The position numbers and the translations under genes are program-made. A DNA stretch of 13,860 nucleotides from JBBQIY01 sp964618405 (GTDB lineage: Bacteria > Verrucomicrobiota > Kiritimatiellia > RFP12 > UBA3636): the NCBI GenBank assembly GCA_964618405.1, contig CAZUAY010000086.1, positions 1 through 13,860 of the forward strand, written 5' to 3'. This document shows, one piece after another, positions 6,675-13,493 of the stretch (the stretch's first letter is position 1; each line of letters opens with the position of its first letter). A model generated the notes under the pieces. The model saw nothing but the letters and a program-made list of their open reading frames with translations. It made no database searches and was not told where the DNA came from.

Positions 6675-7364
6675 TTAGTGAACAATAGCTTCGCTTTCAT
6701 AATTCCATTCAAGTCGAATTAATTTGCCACCGAACTTCTCTCGTGGAAACGTCGCTGGAAAATCACAGAACGCAGTACCATCTTCTCGGGTGAATGGCGA
6801 GTTTGGAAAATTGACATACACATAGCATACGCAAGTCCCCTTTTGCTGTTCAGGAGGAATGGAGGCGTACACGTCAACCCCCTCGAATGAGGTAGTACTT
6901 GTTGCATTAAACCCTTTATATCCGGGTGAACTCACGCCATTTGAATTGATAAAGAATTGCATCGGAGCAGGGATGGCTCCTCCGCCTAGAGCAGACATGT
7001 GCGGATGAAAATCGTACACAACAACACACAACTCATACTTTAGGTTTTCAGTCTCAACCGGCCGAACCTCAAAGACGATTCGACTCTGCCTGTTTGTTGA
7101 ATACACCTCCGTCGTGTAGACAACGGGTCTGTTGAGATACACCGGCAGACTAATCAGTTCGTTTGTTACGACTGGAATATCCTTCGTGTAAAAAGAATCA
7201 TTTCCCCAGAAAGACACTTCCGAGAAGTATGCGTTCTCTTTGGTTTGTGCATACTGTGAACGAATACGTTGAGAGAAAAAATGCCTCCTCAGAGTCGAAA
7301 CCCCCAATATGGCTAACAAAGCCACCAACAAAACGTGCTCAATTAACAATACTTTCTTATTCAT
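6675..7364 (-). CDS. Membrane-anchored protein of unknown function (229 aa)
   Basis: I do not recognise a family. The start is ATG 7364 with AGAAAGG about five bases upstream; the frame is open to 7454, but the extension is an out-of-frame reading of esterase leader DNA and is rejected. Residues 1-23 (MNKKVLLIEHVLLVALLAILGVS) look like a signal anchor. The remainder appears extracytoplasmic and beta-rich, with three cysteines between residues 170 and 210 (CVCYV, FCDF). The ATG overlaps the TGA of the 43-codon esterase leader as ATGA, suggesting coupling. It is flanked on both sides by esterase N-terminal DNA, as if it had recombined into an esterase locus. It has no counterpart in the other module. 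Confidence 0.78.
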   Translation of the reverse strand: MNKKVLLIEHVLLVALLAILGVSTLRRHFFSQRIRSQYAQTKENAYFSEVSFWGNDSFYTKDIPVVTNELISLPVYLNRPVVYTTEVYSTNRQSRIVFEVRPVETENLKYELCVVVYDFHPHMSALGGGAIPAPMQFFINSNGVSSPGYKGFNATSTTSFEGVDVYASIPPEQQKGTCVCYVYVNFPNSPFTREDGTAFCDFPATFPREKFGGKLIRLEWNYESEAIVH

Positions 7365-7492
7365 TGCGACCTTTCTTGTTTTGTCGGTACCAGTCTCGCC
7401 ACCTGTACAAACCCGATCCCCTGCGCCTGCCCGCAGAGAACTGTGGATAAACACGGGAGCGAAATAACGGATATGGCAACACTTCTTTTCAT
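7361..7492 (-). pseudogene. 43-codon secretory leader ORF, remnant of an esterase gene
   Basis: From ATG 7492 the frame reads MKRSVAISVISLPCLSTV, then LCGQAQGIGFVQVARLVPTK, then QERSQ and stop. It aligns with the signal peptide and first residues of the 299-aa esterase (LSAVLCGQAQETGSVQVATSAP). Its TGA overlaps the ATG of the 229-aa gene (ATGA), and its start lies 10 bases after the stop of the 376-aa gene. The signal peptide is intact although the enzyme is gone. It may serve only to carry ribosomes to the next gene. It is read in a different frame from the long open frame through the same DNA. Confidence 0.6.
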
Positions 7493-7502
7493 ATCATTTC
7501 GT

Positions 7503-8633
7503 CTATTTATCGGAATTTTCATGCTCGATAGGTTCCGCCGGAATGGCCTGTTGTTTCCTTACGGGTGTAGACCTTATAATTCCCGAGTTGAAATTTGTTC
7601 CTCCTACAGAAAACATCGACACCGATTTCACCTCTTTCCTGGCAGTAATCAAGTTCTTTTCGATGCTGTCATGAAGCGGAGATGACTCATCGATGACTTC
7701 CAAGTAATACGCGAGTAACCGTTCGGAGCAGAGGAGACGTTCGCTCGAAAAATCCGAATCGAAATACCGAATTGCAGCAAGTGCCATTTCACGCTGCAAC
7801 GCCTGGAGCTTGTCGACGACCTCTTTCTGATCAAGGTCTGATTTGATGGCAAGGACGGGAGGAAGAAGAAAAGGACATTTCCAGAGAGGCTCGGTGCTTC
7901 CCATGTAGTCCTGAGGACTTTGAGCCGTCTTGATGGGGCGTTGGTCGAGCAGTTCCTCAACGGTCGGGAAAACGAGGTTTTTGGGATAAATGAATCCGCT
8001 TTTCGTGGTTAGCATGATCCAGATTGGATCGGAAACACTGAGCCGGATTTGATCTTCTAGGCTAATCGGCATGGTTTGCAATACAGCATTAATGGAAAAA
8101 ACGTTGGCGGCAAACAAGTTGTCCTTTGCCTCTTGCGAGAAGCGCTCCGTAACCCAGAAATGCCCCCTGACATCGTTTTCAGAGACCAAGTAAACGCGGA
8201 AATTCCTAAGAACATAAGTCGGCTTTCCGTTGTTGTATCGCGTCCAGGACACAACATCCGAATCGCCGACACGCAGCGTGAACTGCCGTAGCGTGCTGGA
8301 AGGAAGCCCTGGGAGAACGGAGTCCCATGTACTCGACTCTTGCCGAGGCAAGTGACTGCTCTCCACCCTGAGCTCAATCCCCTTTTCCAAAAGCTCCATG
8401 ACGGAAAGGCGCACCTGGGAGTTTCCGATATTGACCACCAGAGCCATTGAGCCATCTGTCATGGCCAATCCGGGTGAAGCCGTGATGTCATAAGCAAGGA
8501 CAGGGTCACGCAGCGAAGTCATGCATTTGAAATCAAGGTATTGTGCCTTGGACAAGTTATCATTAGCCCAAAGACAGGGGGTGGAAACAAAGAAAAGAGA
8601 AAGAAAGAAGGCAAAAAAAGACCGAATGTTCAT
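7503..8633 (-). CDS. Secreted protein of unrecognised family, paralog A (376 aa), downstream of RHS copy 3
   Basis: No named family is recognised. The start is ATG 8633 with GGAG seven bases upstream. A signal peptide covers residues 1-23 (ending CLWA), and the mature protein begins NDNLSKAQYLDFK, matching ENLSDGRFLDFR in the 366-aa paralog. Shared blocks include DPIWIMLTTKSGFIYPKNL, FPTVEEL, FLLPPVLAIK and LLAYYLEVIDESSPL. The C-terminal 40 residues are unlike the paralog. By eye the two proteins are far more diverged than the RHS cores upstream of them. This suggests the pairs diverge together with the tips, or that the RHS cores are kept alike by gene conversion. Confidence 0.85.
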   Translation of the reverse strand: MNIRSFFAFFLSLFFVSTPCLWANDNLSKAQYLDFKCMTSLRDPVLAYDITASPGLAMTDGSMALVVNIGNSQVRLSVMELLEKGIELRVESSHLPRQESSTWDSVLPGLPSSTLRQFTLRVGDSDVVSWTRYNNGKPTYVLRNFRVYLVSENDVRGHFWVTERFSQEAKDNLFAANVFSINAVLQTMPISLEDQIRLSVSDPIWIMLTTKSGFIYPKNLVFPTVEELLDQRPIKTAQSPQDYMGSTEPLWKCPFLLPPVLAIKSDLDQKEVVDKLQALQREMALAAIRYFDSDFSSERLLCSERLLAYYLEVIDESSPLHDSIEKNLITARKEVKSVSMFSVGGTNFNSGIIRSTPVRKQQAIPAEPIEHENSDK

Positions 8634-8651
8634 GTTGACTCTCCAACCCCA

Positions 8652-8690
8652 TCAACCAGCAATTTAACCTTTCCGTTTTTTGCTGGCTGA
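8652..8690 (-). promoter_or_regulatory. 11-bp hairpin between RHS copy 3 and the 376-aa gene
   Basis: On the minus strand TCAGCCAGCAA and TTGCTGGTTGA pair over 11 positions with one G-U wobble around a 17-base loop. The hairpin ends just upstream of the GGAG ribosome binding site of the 376-aa gene. No T-run follows, so an mRNA leader structure fits better than a terminator. It holds the same position as the 4926-4963 hairpin but differs in sequence. Confidence 0.45.
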
Positions 8691-8731
8691 CGAGGAATAT
8701 TAACGTTAAGAATGATTCACAGCATCGCATG

Positions 8732-10114
8732 CTATTCTTTCCGTACCTCGTAAAACAGATGCAACTCATAGGGCACGACGATAGTGTTGAACCAACCATC
8801 CCCTGCAAGCTTATACAATACGTTGAATGTGGCATAAAGATGGTAACGGAAGAACCCTGTAATAGGTTCTTCTGTCACAAATTCGTATTCCGGCGAACCA
8901 TCTAACGATGAGGTCGCTCCATACGTCTTAGTCACCGCTTGTGTGACGTCTCCATTTTCATCAACGATTTGAGGATATATATGAGAAACCGAACCGCCAG
9001 ACTGAGAAAGAAAATACGGCTTTATATTTTCGAAACCGCCATTTCCTCCTTTGTCCGCTTTAATACTTATGAAAGATTTAACCTTTCCTAGTCCTGTTAT
9101 TTCGTCAATTCCAGAGAGGTATGTAAAAGGGGGATTGTCATCATCCTCGGTCCACCTGGTCTCTAAATCAAAACAATTACGGTCGAGGTTACTGAAATCA
9201 TAAAGTTTTTCTGTTATAGTACCAAACCTATCTACAGAATCCGTCACCTCGTTGTTGCAGTACGCCAATTGGTTCCAGCCGTCGGGATAGCCCAGGGGAT
9301 CGGCGGTTTGCCACTTGCCGCTCTCTGGGCGGTAGCTGCGCATCAGGAACGCATACCCGAGTTCGCCGATGAATGGCTTGCCCGTGAAGAACGCTCCCGA
9401 ATCGCTACTCTCACCGAAAGCGGTCATGGACGTCATGCTGTAGCTTTCATCGCCTTTGACGGCGACCGTGCTGCCAAGCCTGTCGTTGAACATGACCTTG
9501 CCGTCCGAGGCGATGGGATTGCCGCCGCCGATGGCCGGTTCGTTGAGGTAGTCGCTGCCGTCGCGGTGGACAAGCGCCAGACCATCCCAGATGAACCGCT
9601 CAGCTTCGTTTCCGCGCGTCACGGAGGCGATCTGCCCGCCGACGAAGTAATCCATCGTGGCCGCCGTTGCACCGTTCTCGATGACGGACGTAATCTTGTC
9701 CAGATACGAATACCGGTATTCCTTGTCGCCTTCGCGGATCATACGCCCGGCGGCATCGTATTCGTAAGTGACGAGGCCGGAAGCATCTTCCTTAGAAACG
9801 AGCTGGTTCGCGGCGTCGTACGTGAACGTGGTCGTCGTGCCGTTGAGCGTCTTCTTCAGGATGTTGCCTGCGGCATCGTACTGGTACGCTTCAACGGCTT
9901 TGCCGTTGCCGTCGTAGACGCCGGTGAGCTGTCCGCGCAGGTCGTATTCATAGCGCTGCACCTCTCCGTTGATTTTGCGGGAGACGATCTCGCCATCTTT
10001 GGCGTACTCGTATTCGATTGTGACGTGCAACGGCTGTGAAACAGCCGCCTGCACCGCCCCCGACACCGCGATCAACGCGGCAGCGGATAAGACTTTCATT
10101 TTGCTCAGTGTCAT
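8732..10114 (-). CDS. Short exported RHS core protein with variable tip, copy 3 (460 aa)
   Basis: Same architecture as copy 2, with no length change to residue 298: signal peptide (1-24), YD repeats, RHS core (FNDRLGST, DPLGYPDGWNQLAY, ending SVDRFG) and tip at residues 299-460 (bases 9220-8735). Differences from copy 2 in the core are scattered; the most divergent patch is in the YD repeats (EDASGLVTYEYD against KDEAGTTSYEYD). The tip begins TITEKLYDFS and ends YEVRKE; it contains DENGDVTQAV and GFFRYHLYATF, which echo DDNGETTW and GYLTYFLKATL in copy 2. The tip DNA is visibly AT-richer than the core. The ATG at 10114 overlaps the stop of the small upstream ORF (ATGA) and follows AAAGGTG. 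Whether the tip acts as toxin, adhesin or binding domain cannot be told. Confidence 0.93.
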   Translation of the reverse strand: MTLSKMKVLSAAALIAVSGAVQAAVSQPLHVTIEYEYAKDGEIVSRKINGEVQRYEYDLRGQLTGVYDGNGKAVEAYQYDAAGNILKKTLNGTTTTFTYDAANQLVSKEDASGLVTYEYDAAGRMIREGDKEYRYSYLDKITSVIENGATAATMDYFVGGQIASVTRGNEAERFIWDGLALVHRDGSDYLNEPAIGGGNPIASDGKVMFNDRLGSTVAVKGDESYSMTSMTAFGESSDSGAFFTGKPFIGELGYAFLMRSYRPESGKWQTADPLGYPDGWNQLAYCNNEVTDSVDRFGTITEKLYDFSNLDRNCFDLETRWTEDDDNPPFTYLSGIDEITGLGKVKSFISIKADKGGNGGFENIKPYFLSQSGGSVSHIYPQIVDENGDVTQAVTKTYGATSSLDGSPEYEFVTEEPITGFFRYHLYATFNVLYKLAGDGWFNTIVVPYELHLFYEVRKE

Positions 10115-10173
10115 TTATACACCTTTGGTTTGTTTTTCTTGTTATTGCGGCCAGAGGCCGCGTTGTGAGACAT
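10111..10173 (-). other. Conserved small upstream ORF of RHS copy 3 (20 codons)
   Basis: The frame starts MSHNAASGRNNKK and ends KVYK. Its TGA overlaps the RHS ATG as ATGA, a tighter arrangement than the 10-base overlap in copies 1 and 2. The end of the peptide differs from the other copies, but the stop still falls at the RHS start. No ribosome binding site is visible before it. Confidence 0.35.
10147..10161 (-). promoter_or_regulatory. GC-rich hairpin in the RHS 5' leader, copy 3
   Basis: This is the third copy of the 6-bp GCGGCC/GGCCGC stem with a 3-base loop; the stem and loop are unchanged although neighbouring bases differ between cassettes. Confidence 0.4.
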
Positions 10174-10177
10174 CGAC

Positions 10178-10187
10178 GTTATAATAT
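10178..10187 (-). promoter_or_regulatory. Possible -10 region upstream of RHS copy 3
   Basis: ATATTATAAC on the minus strand, identical to copy 1 (548-557) and at the outer limit of cassette homology. I see no convincing -35 element. A promoter here would start the RHS copy 3 module independently of the GxxExxY gene. Confidence 0.25.
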
Positions 10188-10265
10188 GGAACTCAGGAAA
10201 ACAGGAAGTGGGTGCTGGTGTGTAGACCTTGCCACATGAAATGCACCGAGGTAAAGTTCCAGACG

Positions 10266-10277
10266 TTCCTGATTTCC
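10266..10277. repeat. 12-bp direct repeat, downstream copy
   Basis: TTCCTGATTTCC occurs here and again at 10729-10740, bracketing the GxxExxY gene in the same orientation. On the minus strand it is followed by the region before RHS copy 3. A T-run just upstream (about 10281-10287, seven bases) has only a weak 4-bp stem before it, so I do not call a terminator. Confidence 0.7.
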
Positions 10278-10320
10278 TGATAAAAAAACTAGCATAATTG
10301 TGTTGTAGCTATGGGCGTCG

Positions 10321-10725
10321 TTAATCAGAAGGTTGATTGTGTTCTCTGGCAACACGTTTGACAGTGAGGGGCATGGTGGCAAAATTGAGAAGAAGCCCTG
10401 AATCGGTGTTGGTGGCTTTCATATAGGAGCGAACGATGGCAAAATGAACAGGTTCAAAGGCTTTAATGGCCTTGAGTTCAACGACCACCCGCTTGTCGAT
10501 AAGCAAATCCAAGCGATGTTCTCCAATCAAACGCCCCTGATACGTTAAGCGAATACTCTTCTGTCTCTCAAATGGAATTTTCTGACAATCCAACTGAATA
10601 CAGAAAGCTTCCTCGTAGATGGATTCTAGGAACCCAGGTCCAAGGGCTTTATGAACAGCAATAGCTGCACAAATAATGGCTGACGTGAGATCCTTGTCAG
10701 GCAACGCTATCCTTTCATTTTCCAT
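10321..10725 (-). CDS. GxxExxY family protein (134 aa)
   Basis: A member of the GxxExxY family (PDDEXK-like fold), whose function is not established; members are common in PVC and other environmental bacteria, often as isolated genes. The name motif is present as G31-F-L-E34-S-I-Y37. A nuclease-like core follows: E69-H, D73 in LDLLID, and E83-L-K85. The C-terminal NFATMPLTVKRV is also typical of the family. Length is normal and the gene is complete. ATG 10723-10725 is preceded by AGGAAG, which lies inside one of the flanking 12-bp direct repeats. It interrupts the otherwise RHS-related order between the long shell gene and RHS copy 3, consistent with insertion. No signal peptide, so it is cytoplasmic, unlike its neighbours. 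Confidence 0.9.
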   Translation of the reverse strand: MENERIALPDKDLTSAIICAAIAVHKALGPGFLESIYEEAFCIQLDCQKIPFERQKSIRLTYQGRLIGEHRLDLLIDKRVVVELKAIKAFEPVHFAIVRSYMKATNTDSGLLLNFATMPLTVKRVAREHNQPSD

Positions 10726-10728
10726 AAC

Positions 10729-10740
10729 TTCCTGATTTCC
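10729..10740. repeat. 12-bp direct repeat, upstream copy
   Basis: Exact second copy of TTCCTGATTTCC (see 10266-10277). On the minus strand it reads GGAAATCAGGAA and supplies the ribosome binding site of the GxxExxY gene. The rest of the gap to 10857 shows nothing beyond a 5-bp TCCGC/GCGGA stem near 10838-10849. Confidence 0.7.
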
Positions 10741-10857
10741 CTATTCACTTTGTTCAATCAGATGCCCCACCTATGCGAATGTATCAACACATGAGAACCC
10801 TTTCTTTTCGCTTTAACTACTACCTTCTCCGACAGTGTCCGCAGGCGGAAATCCGAC

Positions 10858-13350
10858 TCATATTTCTAATTCCGGAGGCGCTGAAAATTCGAATTCTTCA
10901 TCCACATCAAGTTCCGGCACCCCTGCATCCATCTTCTTGCTTTTGAGCTGCCCGTACTTCGTATAGTCGAAACGAATGAAAGTGCCATTAACCACTTGGA
11001 TGACAAGCTGATTCTTGTCGTTGTAGCGGTACATCGATACATCCTTGCCAGAACGGATTCCCGTGAGTCGTCCGTAGTCGTCGTAAACGCGCTCCTCCAA
11101 CTGACTGAAGTCGCCATCGACCGTGCTCCGGGCGGTGCGCTGTCCGTAGGCATTGTAGGCGTAGCGGTTCACAAGCGTCCCCTCCGTCTTCTCCGTGAGA
11201 CGGCCAAAGAAGTCGTACTTGAAGACGGCCTTCTTGTCTCCGCGCGTTGTCTCGAGAATTCTGCCCCAGGTGTCGTACTTGAACGTCTCCACCTCTTTAT
11301 CGGCGTAGGTGACCTTGGAAACCCGGTCGAGGTTGTCGTATTCGTACTGAATCGAGCGGTCTGTATTGCCGCCCTTGGACGAATCAACCCGGCTCAGCAA
11401 GCCGGATTTGTCGTACACGTAGTCGGTGAGCTGGTTGGCCGCCGTGGTCTTGCCGCCAATGCCGAAGCGATCCCAGTCGAACTTGATTTCATGCCGGTTC
11501 TGATCGAGCACAGTTGAAACGCGGCCCAGTTCATTATAGGAATACTCGACGCTGGTATCGTCCGGCAGAAACTCCTTCACAACACGACCGAAAGCATCGC
11601 GCTCGAATTTTTTGACACGGCCGCGCTGGTCGGTGTACATGACTGGCTGTCCGTTGCCATCGTATTCTACGGCAATCGACGTAAGGACTTCATCGCCGTC
11701 CTTGCGCTCCATCTTCGAAATCAGGCCGGAAGGCGTCAGCGTGCTGATGCTGGTCACACCATAGGGGTCTGTGGACGAGATCGCACGATTGTACGGATCG
11801 TACTCGATGCGTGACGTCTGCCCGAAGACATTCTTGACGCTGACCGGATACCCGAATTTATTGTAGGCGACCGTGTTCTGTATTTGTCCATTGTCCATGC
11901 GCACGGGTCGGCCAGCGGCATCGTATTGGATACGCGTCGTGGCAACGACTTTCCCCATTTCATCCAATGTCATCAGAGTCTCGGGATTGCCCCGGCGGTC
12001 ATACACGGCGCGACTCACCGGAACGGGCTCCGCCTCATCCGCTCCGCGGCGCGACACCTGGACGAGATTCCCGGAACCATCATACTCCATCACGATGTCA
12101 TTGCCCGCCATATCGCGGGTGCGCACCGGCTTGCCGGACTCCTTATCGTAGCGATAGGAGACGACTGTGCGCTTGCGGGAATCGACGATTTGCCGCACTT
12201 GGCCTAGATAGGCCACATCATGCCGCATGAAATAGTAGATGCTGTAGGTCTTGCCCGAGAACTCGGTCAGTGTAAACACACCGGTCTGGGCCTTCATTTC
12301 GTATGATGCCGTTTGCCCCATCTTGTTGGTCATGCAAACCCGGCCAGGCTCGGCACCGGAGTAGGCATAACGGAAGAAGCTGTCCGAGAGGATGCGGCCT
12401 TCAACATCATTCGCAAGTATTGCCGCCTTATCCTTTGCAGTAATCCCGTCGGGAAACTTCTGCAGGACGCCGTGCTGAACCACCATGCTGTCGATAAAAT
12501 TCCCCTGCTTCATCCGGACAAGATATCCGCAATCGTCGTATCCAAGCTCGACGGGGTTCAGTTCCCCGGTGACAATTGAAGTCAGACGCGGTTTGTCGAA
12601 CGTGGCTATTTCCCCGTTCTCGGTTTGAGGTGCAATGGAGACTGAACCCTTTTGATAGAGAAAGCGATGCTCAATTCCATTTATCTTGATCGACGTGGCC
12701 AGGTCTTCGGAGAAGGAAATCTCCACAAACGACTGCCCGTTCTGCGAAAGTGAAGAAATGCTACCGTTCTGCCCATAGGAGAATGCTATTTCATTGCCAG
12801 AGGATGACTGGATTTTCGTCAGCTTGGCATTCCGGTAGGTAAACGCCCAGCCGGCGTACCCGCGTTTTCCGGAAAACACCCAGTCTCCGGATTGCATAAA
12901 CTTGTCTCCAGAAGCGGAGCAAGCGGCATTCCAATCCGAGTACGGTGAAAAGAACTCACCTCCAAAACTCGATTCGTTGTAAAGTTTGAGTGTTTCCTTG
13001 TCGGCCTTATTTTTCGCATAGAAGCGTATTTTTTCGCCCCACGGCGTTGTCCACAAGACGCCATCACGCTGCGGCACAGCCGAACTCTCCAACTGCGGGG
13101 AACCCCATCCATATCCGAACAGTCCCGATTTGCGGCTGGAAGACCCATACACAAGCTGGATGGGCAACCGAAGTTCGGGGGAGAAGTTCGCAACTCCGAT
13201 CGGCATCGATAAGGCATAGCCATTATCGGCGAGGAGCGCCTTTCCCGCCGCGAGCGGCTTTGACACGAAGTTTACCGGGTCTTTGGCGTAGACCGAAGAG
13301 ACGGACAAACAGGACAAACACAACCCTACACAAACAACGAGATAATACAC
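10858..13350 (-). CDS. Long exported YD-repeat (RHS-type) protein without core or tip (830 aa)
   Basis: A secreted RHS/YD-repeat shell protein. The start is GTG 13350, six bases after a perfect AGGAGG. The signal peptide is residues 1-22 (ending SSVYA). Residues about 25-110 match the N-terminal region of RHS proteins (RLPIQLVYGSSSRKSGLFGYGWGS is the family's usual entry, here given in part: SSRKSGLFGYGW). From about residue 370 to 800 there are many YD repeats, for example YDAAGRPVRM, YDPYNRAISSTDPYG, YNELGRVSTV, YDNLDRVSKV and YDFFGRLTEK. It ends with an acidic tail (DVDEEFEFSAPPELEI). The RHS-associated core and variable tip that normally follow are absent, but are encoded by the separate short genes downstream. 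This suggests a split RHS protein, unless the gene has lost its 3' end. Confidence 0.92.
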   Translation of the reverse strand: MYYLVVCVGLCLSCLSVSSVYAKDPVNFVSKPLAAGKALLADNGYALSMPIGVANFSPELRLPIQLVYGSSSRKSGLFGYGWGSPQLESSAVPQRDGVLWTTPWGEKIRFYAKNKADKETLKLYNESSFGGEFFSPYSDWNAACSASGDKFMQSGDWVFSGKRGYAGWAFTYRNAKLTKIQSSSGNEIAFSYGQNGSISSLSQNGQSFVEISFSEDLATSIKINGIEHRFLYQKGSVSIAPQTENGEIATFDKPRLTSIVTGELNPVELGYDDCGYLVRMKQGNFIDSMVVQHGVLQKFPDGITAKDKAAILANDVEGRILSDSFFRYAYSGAEPGRVCMTNKMGQTASYEMKAQTGVFTLTEFSGKTYSIYYFMRHDVAYLGQVRQIVDSRKRTVVSYRYDKESGKPVRTRDMAGNDIVMEYDGSGNLVQVSRRGADEAEPVPVSRAVYDRRGNPETLMTLDEMGKVVATTRIQYDAAGRPVRMDNGQIQNTVAYNKFGYPVSVKNVFGQTSRIEYDPYNRAISSTDPYGVTSISTLTPSGLISKMERKDGDEVLTSIAVEYDGNGQPVMYTDQRGRVKKFERDAFGRVVKEFLPDDTSVEYSYNELGRVSTVLDQNRHEIKFDWDRFGIGGKTTAANQLTDYVYDKSGLLSRVDSSKGGNTDRSIQYEYDNLDRVSKVTYADKEVETFKYDTWGRILETTRGDKKAVFKYDFFGRLTEKTEGTLVNRYAYNAYGQRTARSTVDGDFSQLEERVYDDYGRLTGIRSGKDVSMYRYNDKNQLVIQVVNGTFIRFDYTKYGQLKSKKMDAGVPELDVDEEFEFSAPPELEI

Positions 13351-13397
13351 AACAATCCTCCTCTTGCGTCAGTTAGATCACACAATTTACGTGCTGG

Positions 13398-13409
13398 TAG
13401 CGTACGCTA
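13398..13409. promoter_or_regulatory. 12-bp perfect palindrome upstream of the shell gene
   Basis: TAGCGTACGCTA lies 48 bases upstream of the GTG start. On the minus strand a TTGACT lies about 19 bases upstream of it, but no good -10 follows at the right distance. It could be an operator for a dimeric regulator; the evidence is symmetry and position only. Confidence 0.3.
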
Positions 13410-13453
13410 TCACAATCATTCTTATAGAGTCAATTGGTAAATCGGTCAGTGAC

Positions 13454-13493
13454 GTAATCGGTCAGGCACAGGGGGCTGTGCCTGACCGATTAC
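13454..13493. repeat. 18-bp perfect inverted repeat (REP-like hairpin)
   Basis: GTAATCGGTCAGGCACAG (13454-13471) and its exact complement (13476-13493) flank a GGGG loop. A further half-copy, ATCGGTCAG, begins at 13441. Neither strand shows a T-run after the stem, so this resembles a REP or small mobile palindrome more than a classic terminator. It sits about 100 bases upstream of the shell gene. Confidence 0.75.

Noticed and set aside
7365..7454. 30-residue extension of the 229-aa protein
   Set aside because: It is esterase leader DNA read in the wrong frame; ATG 7364 has a good ribosome binding site and begins a signal anchor.
9269..10039. Long plus-strand frames (256 codons here, 157 at 5810-6283) opposite the RHS genes
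   Set aside because: They are antisense shadows of repeated RHS coding DNA; both occur at matching positions and lack ribosome binding sites or recognisable domains.
10281..10310. Intrinsic terminator after the GxxExxY gene
   Set aside because: A seven-base T-run is present, but the only stem before it is 4 bp with a long loop.
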